Source: Clostridia bacterium BRH_c25 (GTDB taxonomy: Bacteria; Bacillota_A; Clostridia; Lutisporales; Lutisporaceae). Taken from it: a stretch of DNA of 21,323 bases. The notes under the pieces are model-generated. The model saw only the letters and a program-made list of their open reading frames with translations. It did no database searches and was not told where the DNA came from. Made by a program: the position numbers and the translations under genes. This document shows, in pieces, positions 13,421 to 21,323 of this stretch; within the stretch, counting starts at the first letter, position 1, and every line of letters begins with the position of its first letter. The stretch covers positions 1 through 21,323 of the forward strand of contig LOES01000054.1 of the NCBI GenBank assembly GCA_001515955.1, written 5' to 3'.

Positions 13421-13984
13421 ATGGGCAATACAGATACACCTTTAAAGCTAGCAATTCAAAAAGTACATAAAGCTATCGACAAATGTATTAATAATCTTAG
13501 CACATTTACAGGATATATTGTGGCTGCTTTTATGGCAATTTTGTTTTTACAGGTTGTTATGAGATTTGTGTTTAAGAACCCCATTTACGGTGCTGATGAA
13601 TTGGTGACAGCGCTGATGATTTGGTCTATGGCACTCGGCAATACGATTGTTTATTGGAATAACGAACATGCAGTAATTGAATTCTGCATGAAGAAAGCTC
13701 CTAATTTTGTTAAAGTGCTGATGCACCATGTAACGAATTTGATTGTACTAATAACATCATCTGTTTATATACCAGGTGGACTGAGTTTATTTAAAATGCA
13801 GCAAAAACTAATTCCACTTGGAGGGCTGCCTTTCACCAAGGCATATTATTATGCACTGCCGATTATCGTTATGGGCGTTCTTCTTGTAGTTTTGAGTGCA
13901 TTCAAAACGATTGAGTATATAGTTACAAAAGATGAGAAACTGCTGATGCCTGTACGGGAAGAAGGAGGAATTGCACTTGATTGA
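13421..13984 (+). CDS. dctQ: TRAP transporter small permease (DctQ type)
   Basis: This is a 187-residue membrane protein with four hydrophobic helices (roughly 28-52, 62-82, 102-125 and 140-163), the normal DctQ layout. Family marks are VVMRFVFKNPIYGADELV and the middle WSMALGNTIVYWNNEHAVIEF. It forms the membrane complex with the DctM subunit encoded next. ATG 13421 follows a G-rich ribosome binding site (AGGGGGGGA). Its end overlaps the start of the DctM gene by 8 nt, and the Shine-Dalgarno for DctM lies inside its last codons, so the two are translationally coupled. First gene of the second operon. Confidence 0.94.
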   Translation: MGNTDTPLKLAIQKVHKAIDKCINNLSTFTGYIVAAFMAILFLQVVMRFVFKNPIYGADELVTALMIWSMALGNTIVYWNNEHAVIEFCMKKAPNFVKVLMHHVTNLIVLITSSVYIPGGLSLFKMQQKLIPLGGLPFTKAYYYALPIIVMGVLLVVLSAFKTIEYIVTKDEKLLMPVREEGGIALD

Positions 13985-15266
13985 TCCGATGCTATGGGTT
14001 TACTTTGTATTATTTGTTATATTGATTCTGTCAGAAGTGCCAATTGCTTTTGCTATGGCTGGTTCCAGCTTGTTCTACGCTGTAATGAATGGACAGAGCT
14101 TTGTTATGTTTGCACAGAAAACGGCAAATTCTCTTTCTGATTTTAATATGTTGGCAGTGCCGGCATTCTTATTCGTGGGTATTTTTATGAATGAAATTGG
14201 GCTAACCGACCGGATATTTTCTGCTGCAGAAAAGTGGATTGGACATTTAACCGGTGGACTTGCTCATGCGAATGTTCTGGCAAGTATGATTTTTGCAGGG
14301 ATGTCCGGTTCTGCACTGGCTGATGCAGGTGGTTTGGGAACCATAGAAGTAAAAGCAATGAAAGACGCTGGTTATGATGAGCACTTTTCTGTTGCGGTAA
14401 CTGCTGCATCCTCGGCAATCGGCCCTATCATTCCACCGAGCATCAATTTTGTTATCTGGGCATTTCTCTCGCAAACTTCAACGCTCGCAATGTTTATAGC
14501 CGGAATAGTACCGGGTGTCTTAATGGGCCTTTCAATGATGGTATGGATCGTTTTCGCAGTAAAGAAGCTGCACATCAAAGCTCCGACTCTTACAAAATCA
14601 ACCTGGGGTGAAAGATGGACCTATAGTATAAAAGCACTTCCCGCATTAGGCGGACCCATCATCCTCATAGGTGGTATTATGTCTGGCATTTTCACTCCGA
14701 CTGAATGCAGCGTTGTAGCTGCAGCCTATTGCGTCATAATTTCGATAGTTTACAAAAAGTTCTCCATTGAAATGCTGACACGAGCTCTACGCAGTACACT
14801 GTCCTCTGCCGCAATGGTTATGGCACTATGTGCAACCGGACTTATCTTTAACTGGATGATTGTTACAAGTGGTCTAATGAACTATATGGCTGCTGTGATG
14901 TTATCTTTGGGTAATGCCTATTTGGTTTTGCTGCTGTTAAATGCGATTCTTCTTTTTATGGGTTGTTTCATTGGTTCGATGCAGGTTTTGATTATGATAG
15001 CGCCACTGCTAATGAGTCTTGCATTAGCACTTGGTCTTAATATGGTACATATTGGCGTTATTGCTGTTTTGAATTTGACTCTTGGCTTAATTACACCTCC
15101 AATGGCTCCATCATTGTTTGTAACTGCAAAAGCAACCGGTGTTTCCTTCGACAAGTCGTTGAAATATACCGTTCAGTTCTTAATTCCACTGGTAATAACG
15201 TTATTGCTTGTAACCTTTATCCCGGGCCTTACACTCTGGCTGCCCGGCTTAATGGGAGCGATATAA
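13977..15266 (+). CDS. dctM: TRAP transporter large permease (DctM type)
   Basis: This is a 429-residue polytopic protein with the twelve-helix DctM layout. Typical stretches are ILSEVPIAFAMAGSSL, FAGMSGSALADAGGLGTIEV, AASSAIGPIIPPSI and LNLTLGLITPPMAPSLFV. It is the ion-coupled transport subunit of a TRAP importer working with DctQ and DctP. The start is a TTG; I prefer the one at 13977, eight bases after AAGGAGG (13962-13968), over the TTG at 13971, which is too close to that site. It overlaps the DctQ gene by 8 nt, showing coupling. The length is normal. Confidence 0.94.
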   Translation: MIDPMLWVYFVLFVILILSEVPIAFAMAGSSLFYAVMNGQSFVMFAQKTANSLSDFNMLAVPAFLFVGIFMNEIGLTDRIFSAAEKWIGHLTGGLAHANVLASMIFAGMSGSALADAGGLGTIEVKAMKDAGYDEHFSVAVTAASSAIGPIIPPSINFVIWAFLSQTSTLAMFIAGIVPGVLMGLSMMVWIVFAVKKLHIKAPTLTKSTWGERWTYSIKALPALGGPIILIGGIMSGIFTPTECSVVAAAYCVIISIVYKKFSIEMLTRALRSTLSSAAMVMALCATGLIFNWMIVTSGLMNYMAAVMLSLGNAYLVLLLLNAILLFMGCFIGSMQVLIMIAPLLMSLALALGLNMVHIGVIAVLNLTLGLITPPMAPSLFVTAKATGVSFDKSLKYTVQFLIPLVITLLLVTFIPGLTLWLPGLMGAI

Positions 15267-15289
15267 ATAAAAAAGAAAGAGGGATAGAA

Positions 15290-16345
15290 ATGAAAAAAAA
15301 ATTAGTATTGATCTTGTCTCTGGTACTTTGTCTTAGTCTGTTTACAGGTTGTTTACCGAATACTGCTACGACTCCTAGTTCAACCCCTGCTGCTCCTGCT
15401 GCTGAGAAACCTGCAGAAACAACCACCAAAGCACCAATGGTATACAAGCTTGGCAACGCAGGTGCTGTCGGTGAGCCCGCTGCAACTGTCTGTCAGTTGT
15501 TCACTGATTTAGCGAATGAAAGGCTAAACGGAGAAATAAAGTTCGAATTCTATCCTGCAGAGCAACTCGGTAACGAGGTTACCATGCTGGAAAATGTTCA
15601 GGTTGATCTCCAACAGGCTGTTATGACTGCAATTGATACCCTTGGAACCTATTCTGCAGACTTCAATATTATCTCAATGGCATTTGCTTTTGAAAATCAT
15701 GAGCATCTGTTTAAATATTTGGACTCTGAAGCTTCAAAACCAGCTTTTCAACAATTGGAAGAACAAGGCATACATGTTATTAATTATAACTTCCGTAAAA
15801 ACCCGAGGCTCATTTTTGGTAAAAAGCCGATAATAACACCAGATGATCTGAAGGGTGTGAAATTTAGGATTCCAAATATTCCCATATGGGAGAAAAACTT
15901 TAGAACTATGGGCGCAGTACCAACAATCGTTTCATGGTCTGAGTATCCTTTCGCATTAATGCAGGGCGTTGTAGATGCTGGAGAGTGTACTAAGGAAAGC
16001 TTTTACGCCTGCAAATTCTATGAGTCCTGCAAATATGTTTCTGAGGTTAACTACGCGTACCCACTGGAAGCATTAAGCTTCTCCAAAGCTGCCTGGGATC
16101 GTCTGACTCCCGAACAGCAGAAGATTATAGAAGAGTGTGCAGCAGAGGCTGCAGAGCAGTTTAACACTACTATTAATACCAAGTGGGAAGAAGACAAAAA
16201 GAAACTAATCGAAGAAGGTGTCGAGTTCGTAGACTTTGATCTTAAGGCGTTTATGGACAAAATGGCTCCTCTCGCAGCCAAGCTCGAAGCAGAAGGCTTC
16301 TGGGGCACGCCAGGACTTTATGAAAAGGTACAAGCTCTGAGATAG
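15290..16345 (+). CDS. dctP: TRAP transporter substrate-binding lipoprotein (DctP type)
   Basis: This encodes 351 residues. The signal peptide (MKKKLVLILSLVLCLSLF) ends in the lipobox FTGC, followed by a Thr/Pro/Ala-rich linker (about 25-48) that frees the domain from the membrane. The mature domain shows the DctP pattern: GEIKFEFYPAEQLGNEVTML, DDLKGVKFRIP and the following region where the family's conserved Arg contacts the substrate carboxylate, then VVDAGECTKESF where many relatives have VVDGQENP. The carboxylate-binding Arg in FRIP suggests an acidic substrate. The start follows GAGGGATAGAA. Order DctQ-DctM-DctP is less usual than P-Q-M. An 11-bp hairpin (16371-16401) directly follows its stop. 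Confidence 0.94.
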   Translation: MKKKLVLILSLVLCLSLFTGCLPNTATTPSSTPAAPAAEKPAETTTKAPMVYKLGNAGAVGEPAATVCQLFTDLANERLNGEIKFEFYPAEQLGNEVTMLENVQVDLQQAVMTAIDTLGTYSADFNIISMAFAFENHEHLFKYLDSEASKPAFQQLEEQGIHVINYNFRKNPRLIFGKKPIITPDDLKGVKFRIPNIPIWEKNFRTMGAVPTIVSWSEYPFALMQGVVDAGECTKESFYACKFYESCKYVSEVNYAYPLEALSFSKAAWDRLTPEQQKIIEECAAEAAEQFNTTINTKWEEDKKKLIEEGVEFVDFDLKAFMDKMAPLAAKLEAEGFWGTPGLYEKVQALR

Positions 16346-16370
16346 TCAATACTTTTAAAAAATCGTTCAT

Positions 16371-16401
16371 TTCCCTTCCTGTTTGGAAAGCGGGAAGGGG
16401 A
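16371..16401 (+). promoter_or_regulatory. Intercistronic hairpin after the DctP gene
   Basis: The stem 16371-16381/16391-16401 is 11 bp including two G-U pairs, with a GC-rich CCCTTCC/GGAAGGG core and a 9-nt loop. It begins 25 bases after the DctP stop and has no U-tract. Like 5725-5784, it may shield the binding-protein message. Confidence 0.65.
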
Positions 16402-16430
16402 TGAGCGGTAGAATGTTTGGAGGAGATACA

Positions 16431-17345
16431 TTGCTGAAGGTCTTGGGAATTGGCGATAATGTCTGTGATATCTATCTTCATTCGGGAGAAATGTATCCCG
16501 GTGGTCAGGCTCTGAACTTTGCAGTTTACGCAAAACAGCTTGGCGTTCCATCGGCGTATATCGGTGTGTTCGGGCAGGATGGAATCGCACAGCATATTAT
16601 CAATACACTGGATGTACTCCAGGTAGAGTATGTGCGCTGCCGTCAATACGAAGGGGAAAACGGATATGCAATGGTGAGCCTGGTGGATGGAGATCGTGTT
16701 TTTATAGGAAGCAACCGTGGAGGCATCACAAAGGAAAAACCAATTATTCTGAAGGATGCGGACAAGGATTATATCCGTACTTTCAATTTGGTTCACACTA
16801 GTAATAACAGCTACTTTGATGATCAACTCGAATTTCTTCACGAACTGAATGTTCCGATTTCTTACGATTTTTCGAACAAGTGGAAGGACTGGGAGCGCAC
16901 TGTACGCATCTGTCCCTATATCACTTTTGGTTTTTTATCATGTGGTTCTATGTCGCAGGAGGAAACTCAACAGGTTTGCAGAAAAGTTCACGATTTAGGC
17001 TGTAAAATTGTGACAGCTACTATGGGAAGTAAGGGTGCATGGTTATATGACGGGAAACTAATGCTTTTTCAACCGCCAAAACTAGTGGAAGCAGTTGATA
17101 CACTCGGGGCGGGCGACTCTTTTGCAGCAGGCTTTTTAGTCTGCGTGGCAGAGGTGATGGAAGAGAATCCAACTAGGTTGGATACCGATCCGATTTACCT
17201 TGAAGAAACATTCAAGAAGGCCTTGGAAGCTGGTTCAGTACTGGCAGCAAAAAACTGTTTGGTAAGAGGAGCGTTTGGACATGGTATAAAAATTCCAGAT
17301 GCAATTGTGCAAAAGCTTATTATTACGGGGGAGAAAAATGGCTAG
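16431..17345 (+). CDS. PfkB-family sugar kinase, fructoselysine-6-kinase (FrlD)-like
   Basis: This encodes 304 residues of the ribokinase/PfkB fold: GIGDNVCDIY at the N-terminus, the first signature around GGQALNFAVYAKQLG, and the second signature DTLGAGDSFAAGF (residues 223-235) with catalytic Asp229. Within the family it most recalls FrlD (GDN-x2-DIY, GG-x-ALN-x-AVY, FDFS/YDFSNKW), which phosphorylates fructoselysine on O6. The substrate here could be another Amadori-type sugar adduct. I prefer TTG 16431, six bases after GGAGGA; the frame is open to 16383, but that start lies in the loop of the hairpin and has no ribosome binding site. Its stop overlaps the next gene by 8 nt. Confidence 0.85.
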   Translation: MLKVLGIGDNVCDIYLHSGEMYPGGQALNFAVYAKQLGVPSAYIGVFGQDGIAQHIINTLDVLQVEYVRCRQYEGENGYAMVSLVDGDRVFIGSNRGGITKEKPIILKDADKDYIRTFNLVHTSNNSYFDDQLEFLHELNVPISYDFSNKWKDWERTVRICPYITFGFLSCGSMSQEETQQVCRKVHDLGCKIVTATMGSKGAWLYDGKLMLFQPPKLVEAVDTLGAGDSFAAGFLVCVAEVMEENPTRLDTDPIYLEETFKKALEAGSVLAAKNCLVRGAFGHGIKIPDAIVQKLIITGEKNG

Positions 17346-18183
17346 AATTGAAAAATCGCGTATAGCAATGGGGAATTATCATTATGTTCGGTTTCATTTT
17401 ACACATTTTTTGGATGCAGCCGTAAAACTTGGTATTCAGAATATTGAGGTTTGGGCTGCAGCTCCACATTTTTGTCTGGATACATTAAATGAAAAGTCAC
17501 TGCTCACTGCGAAGCAGCAGATTCAAGATCGTGGCTTGAAGGTGGTTTGCATCACACCGGAGCAGTGCTCCTACCCGATCAACATTGCAGCTGAGGAGCT
17601 TCCTCTGAGAACAAAAAGTATACAGTATTTTAAGACTGCAATAGACGCAGCAGCTGAACTGAATGCACCATATGTGTTGGTTACCGCAGGTTGCGGCTAT
17701 TTCGATGCGGACATTCAGACGGCTTGGGAGCGTTCGCTTTCTGCAATGAAAGAACTCGTTGCACATGCAGAACGTAAAAACATTACACTCGTATATGAAC
17801 CACTGTCAAGGTATTCATCCAATATTGTGAACAATGTTTTTCATCTTAAGAGAATGTTGGATTTAATTCCGTCAGATTACATTAAAGGGATGGTGGATAC
17901 TGGACAGATGGCACTGGCCGAAGAGAATGTGCATGATTACCCCCGATTGCTGGGTGATAAACTGGCACATGTTCACCTGTTGGATGCTACCCCGATGGGA
18001 CATCTTGCGCTAGGAGAAGGTCAGCTGCCAATCGGAGAATATATAGATGTTCTGGAAGACAGCGGCTATAAAGGGTGGTACACCTTCGAGTTTACTGCTC
18101 TCCAATATAGATATGTACCCGGGATTGCGGATGAGAAAAGTATTGACTGGCTGTTATCAAATAACAAGCTGATTATAGAATGA
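17338..18183 (+). CDS. Sugar isomerase/epimerase, FrlC (fructoselysine 3-epimerase)-like
   Basis: This encodes 281 residues of the xylose-isomerase-like TIM-barrel (AP endonuclease 2) family. Four metal ligands are in place: Glu154 (VYEPL), Asp187 (MVDTG), His213 (HVHLLD) and Glu251 (FEFT). LGIQNIEVW, SYPINIAAEELPLR and EPLSRYSSNIVNN resemble FrlC, which epimerises fructoselysine and psicoselysine at C3. The start ATG 17338 follows GGGGGAG and overlaps the kinase stop; in-frame extension to 17299 is inside the kinase gene. Adjacent FrlD- and FrlC-like genes make Amadori-type sugar chemistry likely. The third Frl enzyme, the SIS-domain deglycase FrlB, is not in the window. Confidence 0.86.
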   Translation: MARIEKSRIAMGNYHYVRFHFTHFLDAAVKLGIQNIEVWAAAPHFCLDTLNEKSLLTAKQQIQDRGLKVVCITPEQCSYPINIAAEELPLRTKSIQYFKTAIDAAAELNAPYVLVTAGCGYFDADIQTAWERSLSAMKELVAHAERKNITLVYEPLSRYSSNIVNNVFHLKRMLDLIPSDYIKGMVDTGQMALAEENVHDYPRLLGDKLAHVHLLDATPMGHLALGEGQLPIGEYIDVLEDSGYKGWYTFEFTALQYRYVPGIADEKSIDWLLSNNKLIIE

Positions 18184-18223
18184 TATGTTGCTAAACAATG
18201 AAATAGTAAAGAAAGGTGATATT

Positions 18224-20290
18224 ATGGGCTACATGATTGGTGTTGACGTAGGTGGTACCTTTACCGACTTTTCTATGTTTGATACTAAAACAGGAAAATT
18301 ACTGCATTTTAAACATAGTTCTACTCCGGAAGATCCATCCAAGGCAATTGTAAGTGGTATTTTACATGTTCTGACAGAACAGTGTATAAAACCGGAAGAG
18401 GTCAGCTATCTTGCACACGGCACAACCGTTGCAACCAATGCGCTGATTGAAAAGAAGGGCGCCCGCCTTGGCTTGATTACCACAAAGGGGTTCAAAGACC
18501 TGATGGAAATTGGGTGGCAGAAGCGTCCGTCCCTGTACGATCTTCTTAAAACAAAACCGGAAAGCCTAATCCCTGCCGGACTAAAATGTGAAGTGGAAGA
18601 GCGAATACTATATGACGGAACTATAAAAACGGCTATTAATGAAGATAATGTTCGCAAGGCAGTCCGATACTTAAAAGAACAAAAGGCCCAGGCCATAGCA
18701 GTTTGCACCCTATTCTCCTTTATTAATCCTTCCCATGAGCAGCGTATAAAGGAAATTATCAAAGAAGAATATCCTGAAGTATACGTTTCCATCTCATCTG
18801 AGTTGGTGCCTGAATTCCGTGAGTACTCACGTATGAGTACCACTGTTTTGAATGCGTATCTCGGGCCGGTTATGGAAAAGTACGTACATAGATTCGAAAA
18901 GTCCATTATAGATTCCGGTATCAAAGCAGCTCCTTATGTTACCCAGTCTAATGGTTCGGTTATTTCTATTGCCGAGACCATCGACTGCCCTATTAAAACT
19001 GCAGTCTCCGGACCAAGTGCAGGTGTTATAGGCGCAACCTATATTGCCGGACAATGTAACACCGATAAGATTATTACCTTTGATATGGGCGGCACCAGTA
19101 TAGATGTCAGCTTGATTGAAGACGGCAAAAACCAGGTTTCCAACGAGCGTTTGGTTGAGGGATATCCTGCCCGTATCCCTATGATTGACATTATTACCGT
19201 AGGTGCCGGTGGCGGGTCCATTGCACAGATAGATGAGGGTGGAGCACTGAAGGTCGGACCTAAAAGTGCAGGCGCAACTCCGGGTCCTGCATGCTACATG
19301 CGAGGCGGCATACTTCCTACTGTTACCGATGCGAACATTGTATTGGGCAAGCTCAACCAGAAGTGTATCTTGGGCGGCAGAATGGAAGTTGACTTTGAAC
19401 TGGCAAAAAAAGCTCTGGCAGAGCACGTTTGTGATAAATCTACTCTAAGCCTGCAGGAAGCTGCAGCCGGTGTGATTTCGGTTGTAAACTCCAACATGAT
19501 CCGTGCAATCCGTGTTGTATCTGTTGAACGTGGCTACGATGTTCGAGAGTTCACTCTGATGGCATTCGGAGGAGCAGGTCCTCTTCATGCATGTGAGGTT
19601 GCACAGGAGATGGGTATTATTACAGTTCTTATTCCGCCATCTCCAGGTACACTTTGCTCTTTGGGTCTTTTGATGGCTGATACCAAATTTGACATCAGCC
19701 GCTCTAACGTAATGATTGCAGAAAAGGCAAATCTTCCAACTGTGCAGGGCATCTTCAAGCAGTTGATCGATGAGGGGAATAATATGCTCGGCAAAGAGAA
19801 GGTTGCTGAAAAGGACAGGAGTTTCTCCTGTACTATTGAATGCCGATACGAGCGTCAGAACTACGAGATTTCCATTGAGGTTGGGGACTCTATGACGGAA
19901 GAAGTCATGAAGGATATGATAGATAAGTTCCATAAAGAGCATAACCGTACTTATGGTTACTATAACGAGAATATGCGCATTCAGATGGTAAACTACCGCG
20001 TAAGTGCAGTAGGTACTATTGAAAAGCCGGACCTTACTGAAAGCGTGATTGACCCTAATGCAAAGCCACCGAAGGCAATCGAAATTCGGGAAGTACTGTT
20101 CGATGGTGAAAAGGCGTATCTGCCCACCAATGTATATCAGAGAACTGATATTAGGCCGGGCTGCACCATCTGCGGTCCTGCAATCGTCGAACAAATGGAC
20201 TCCACCACGATTATCCCTCCGAAGTGGACTGCATATACCGATGGTTTTAATAACATAAAAGCAACCTATCAGGGAGGTGCAAAGGCATGA
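18224..20290 (+). CDS. Hydantoinase/oxoprolinase family protein, subunit A (HyuA-like)
   Basis: This is a 688-residue protein. The ASKHA-type ATP site shows as IGVDVGGTFTDF (residues 5-16) and FDMGGTSIDVSL, with HGTTVATNALIEKKGA, SGPSAGVIGA, AGGGSIA, GATPGPACY and GGAGPLHACE, all characteristic of the HyuA/5-oxoprolinase/acetone carboxylase beta group. With HyuB it would hydrolyse a cyclic amide (hydantoin, 5-oxoproline or relative) or activate a carbonyl, using ATP. ATG 18224 follows GAAAGGTGAT; an ATG at 18185 lies 39 bases upstream in frame but lacks a site. Its stop overlaps the HyuB start as ATGA. The length is usual for the A subunit (about 650-700). Confidence 0.94.
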   Translation: MGYMIGVDVGGTFTDFSMFDTKTGKLLHFKHSSTPEDPSKAIVSGILHVLTEQCIKPEEVSYLAHGTTVATNALIEKKGARLGLITTKGFKDLMEIGWQKRPSLYDLLKTKPESLIPAGLKCEVEERILYDGTIKTAINEDNVRKAVRYLKEQKAQAIAVCTLFSFINPSHEQRIKEIIKEEYPEVYVSISSELVPEFREYSRMSTTVLNAYLGPVMEKYVHRFEKSIIDSGIKAAPYVTQSNGSVISIAETIDCPIKTAVSGPSAGVIGATYIAGQCNTDKIITFDMGGTSIDVSLIEDGKNQVSNERLVEGYPARIPMIDIITVGAGGGSIAQIDEGGALKVGPKSAGATPGPACYMRGGILPTVTDANIVLGKLNQKCILGGRMEVDFELAKKALAEHVCDKSTLSLQEAAAGVISVVNSNMIRAIRVVSVERGYDVREFTLMAFGGAGPLHACEVAQEMGIITVLIPPSPGTLCSLGLLMADTKFDISRSNVMIAEKANLPTVQGIFKQLIDEGNNMLGKEKVAEKDRSFSCTIECRYERQNYEISIEVGDSMTEEVMKDMIDKFHKEHNRTYGYYNENMRIQMVNYRVSAVGTIEKPDLTESVIDPNAKPPKAIEIREVLFDGEKAYLPTNVYQRTDIRPGCTICGPAIVEQMDSTTIIPPKWTAYTDGFNNIKATYQGGAKA

Positions 20291-21323
20291 GTCATAAAAT
20301 AGATGCTGTAACGGTTGAAATTGTTGGCAACCTTTTGCTTTCTATTGCAGAAGAGATGGGTGTTGCCATAATCAAGAGCGCATACTCTACCAACATAAAA
20401 GAGCGCAGAGATATTTCTACTGCCGTGTTTGATCCCGAAGGCAACATGGTTGCACAGGCAGAGCACGTACCGATGCACCTGGGATCTCTGCTCAGCATAA
20501 TTAAAGAGGTATACAAAAAATATCCCCTTGCACAGATTAAACATGGTGATATGTTTATCGGTAATGACCCATACAGCGGTGGCGGCACGCATCTTCCGGA
20601 CATTACCATTGTTGCTCCGGTTTTTGTAGGACAGAAGCTGGTCGGCTGGGTTGCAAACCTGGCTCATCACAGTGATGTCGGCGGCAAAGTTCCTGGTTCT
20701 ACCTCCGGGGATGCAGTAAGCATATTCCAGGAAGGTATCAAAATTCCAATCTCTCGTGTATGTGAGAACGATAATGTCAAGGAAGACGTAATTGGTTTTA
20801 TCATGGCAAACAGCCGTATTCCAGGAGAACGTTATGGAGACTTGCAGGCGCAGATTGCAGCAAATCGCGTTGGCATGCGTCGTTTGCTGGAAGCTTATGA
20901 CCGCTATAAGGATTTGCTGATTGACAGTATGTATGAACTGCAGGATTACGCAGAGCGCCGACTGCGTGCAGGTATTTCCAAGTTGCCGGATGGTGATTAT
21001 GAATTTACCGACTATATGGATGATGCAGGTGTTGCGTGCCCCGATCCGATTCCAATATCCATAAAGATCAGCATCAATGGTGATACGATGGACTTGGATT
21101 TTGCCGGTACTCATGCACAGGTGGAAGGCCCGATTAATGTAACCTATAATGGTCTGCTTGCAACGGTCTTCTACTGCCTGAAAGCACTGATTGATCCGGG
21201 TATTCCTTCAAATGCAGGTATATATCGTGCATTCAACATCATTGTTGAGCCGGGCTTGATTATAAATGCGCAGAATCCCGCACCGGTTGGTGAACGTATC
21301 GATACCTGCATGCGTGTTGCAGA
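20287..21323 (+). CDS. Hydantoinase subunit B (HyuB-like), partial at window end
   Basis: From ATG 20287, inside the ATGA overlap with HyuA, an open frame runs to the last base of the window (345 codons seen). Family marks are VEIVGNLLLSIAEEMGV, STNIKERRDIS, GNDPYSGGGTHLPD, HHSDVGGKVPGS, FQEGIKIP and the late LDFAGTHAQVEGPIN. It forms the HyuA/HyuB-type complex; the B subunit carries the hydrolytic metal site (the HHSD and NDPY-SGGGTH-LPD motifs). Full members have about 500-580 residues, so roughly a third is missing. AGGGAGGTGC precedes the start. Confidence 0.93.
   Translation, partial: MSHKIDAVTVEIVGNLLLSIAEEMGVAIIKSAYSTNIKERRDISTAVFDPEGNMVAQAEHVPMHLGSLLSIIKEVYKKYPLAQIKHGDMFIGNDPYSGGGTHLPDITIVAPVFVGQKLVGWVANLAHHSDVGGKVPGSTSGDAVSIFQEGIKIPISRVCENDNVKEDVIGFIMANSRIPGERYGDLQAQIAANRVGMRRLLEAYDRYKDLLIDSMYELQDYAERRLRAGISKLPDGDYEFTDYMDDAGVACPDPIPISIKISINGDTMDLDFAGTHAQVEGPINVTYNGLLATVFYCLKALIDPGIPSNAGIYRAFNIIVEPGLIINAQNPAPVGERIDTCMRVA

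Noticed and set aside
16251..16841. 196-codon minus-strand frame
   Set aside because: It lies opposite the DctP and kinase genes, has no ribosome binding site and no family pattern.
20269..21114. 281-codon minus-strand frame at the window end
   Set aside because: It is the shadow of the HyuB-like gene, which has clear family motifs on the plus strand and runs off the window.
1..21323. CRISPR arrays, insertion sequences, riboswitches, origins
   Set aside because: I saw no regularly spaced repeats, transposase motifs, terminal inverted repeats or recognisable aptamer cores.

Overview
The window looks like chromosomal DNA of a low-GC, Gram-positive, probably strictly anaerobic bacterium of the Clostridia type. 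The grounds are strong AGGAGG-type ribosome binding sites, AT-rich promoters with good -35/-10 boxes, TTG/GTG starts, lipoprotein transporters, two GntR-controlled TRAP operons and a HesB-like gene that reads through an in-frame UGA as selenocysteine. The assignment rests on this style and these families; no marker gene is present.

Layout. 1-1200: a tRNA-Arg(TCT), a small membrane protein on the minus strand, and a short HesB/IscA-like selenoprotein gene interrupted by TGA, with a bacterial SECIS hairpin, a near-consensus promoter and a 21-bp terminator-like hairpin. 1205-7733: a GntR/FCD regulator diverges from an operon encoding a DUF6282-type amidohydrolase-like protein, a GalB-like (PIG-L fold) hydratase or deacetylase, an RraA-like aldolase, and a TAXI-type TRAP transporter (binding lipoprotein plus fused 4TM/12TM permease). 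Three copies of a 13-bp near-palindrome lie just downstream of the two facing promoters. 8039-10465: an AEC-family carrier and a soluble chemoreceptor with a zinc-binding CZB domain.

10466-12240 is a worn region: a frameshifted gene remnant, tRNA-Arg(TCG) and tRNA-Arg(CCG), a strong terminator, a possible small protein, a fragment of a D-threonine aldolase-like gene, and a copy of the 3' end of tRNA-Arg(TCG) about 1.1 kb from the intact tRNA. This resembles the scar of an element integrated at a tRNA, but no integrase is left.

12243-21323: a GntR/UTRA regulator diverges from a second TRAP operon, order DctQ-DctM-DctP. It is followed by an FrlD-like PfkB sugar kinase, an FrlC-like sugar isomerase/epimerase and the two subunits of a hydantoinase/oxoprolinase-type enzyme; the B subunit runs off the window. 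ATAAGT repeats spaced by 10 and 20 bp start at the predicted transcription start.

How the genes may work together (inference). Cluster 1 imports an organic acid by the TAXI TRAP system. It could process it by hydrolysis, hydration and retro-aldol cleavage, the logic of the lower 2-pyrone-4,6-dicarboxylate/oxalomesaconate pathway, ending in pyruvate plus an oxo-acid. Cluster 2 imports an acidic compound by the DctPQM TRAP system and combines Amadori-type sugar chemistry (FrlC/FrlD-like) with ATP-dependent opening of a cyclic amide (HyuA/HyuB). In both operons a stable hairpin directly follows the binding-protein gene, which would suit higher expression of the binding protein than of its neighbours.
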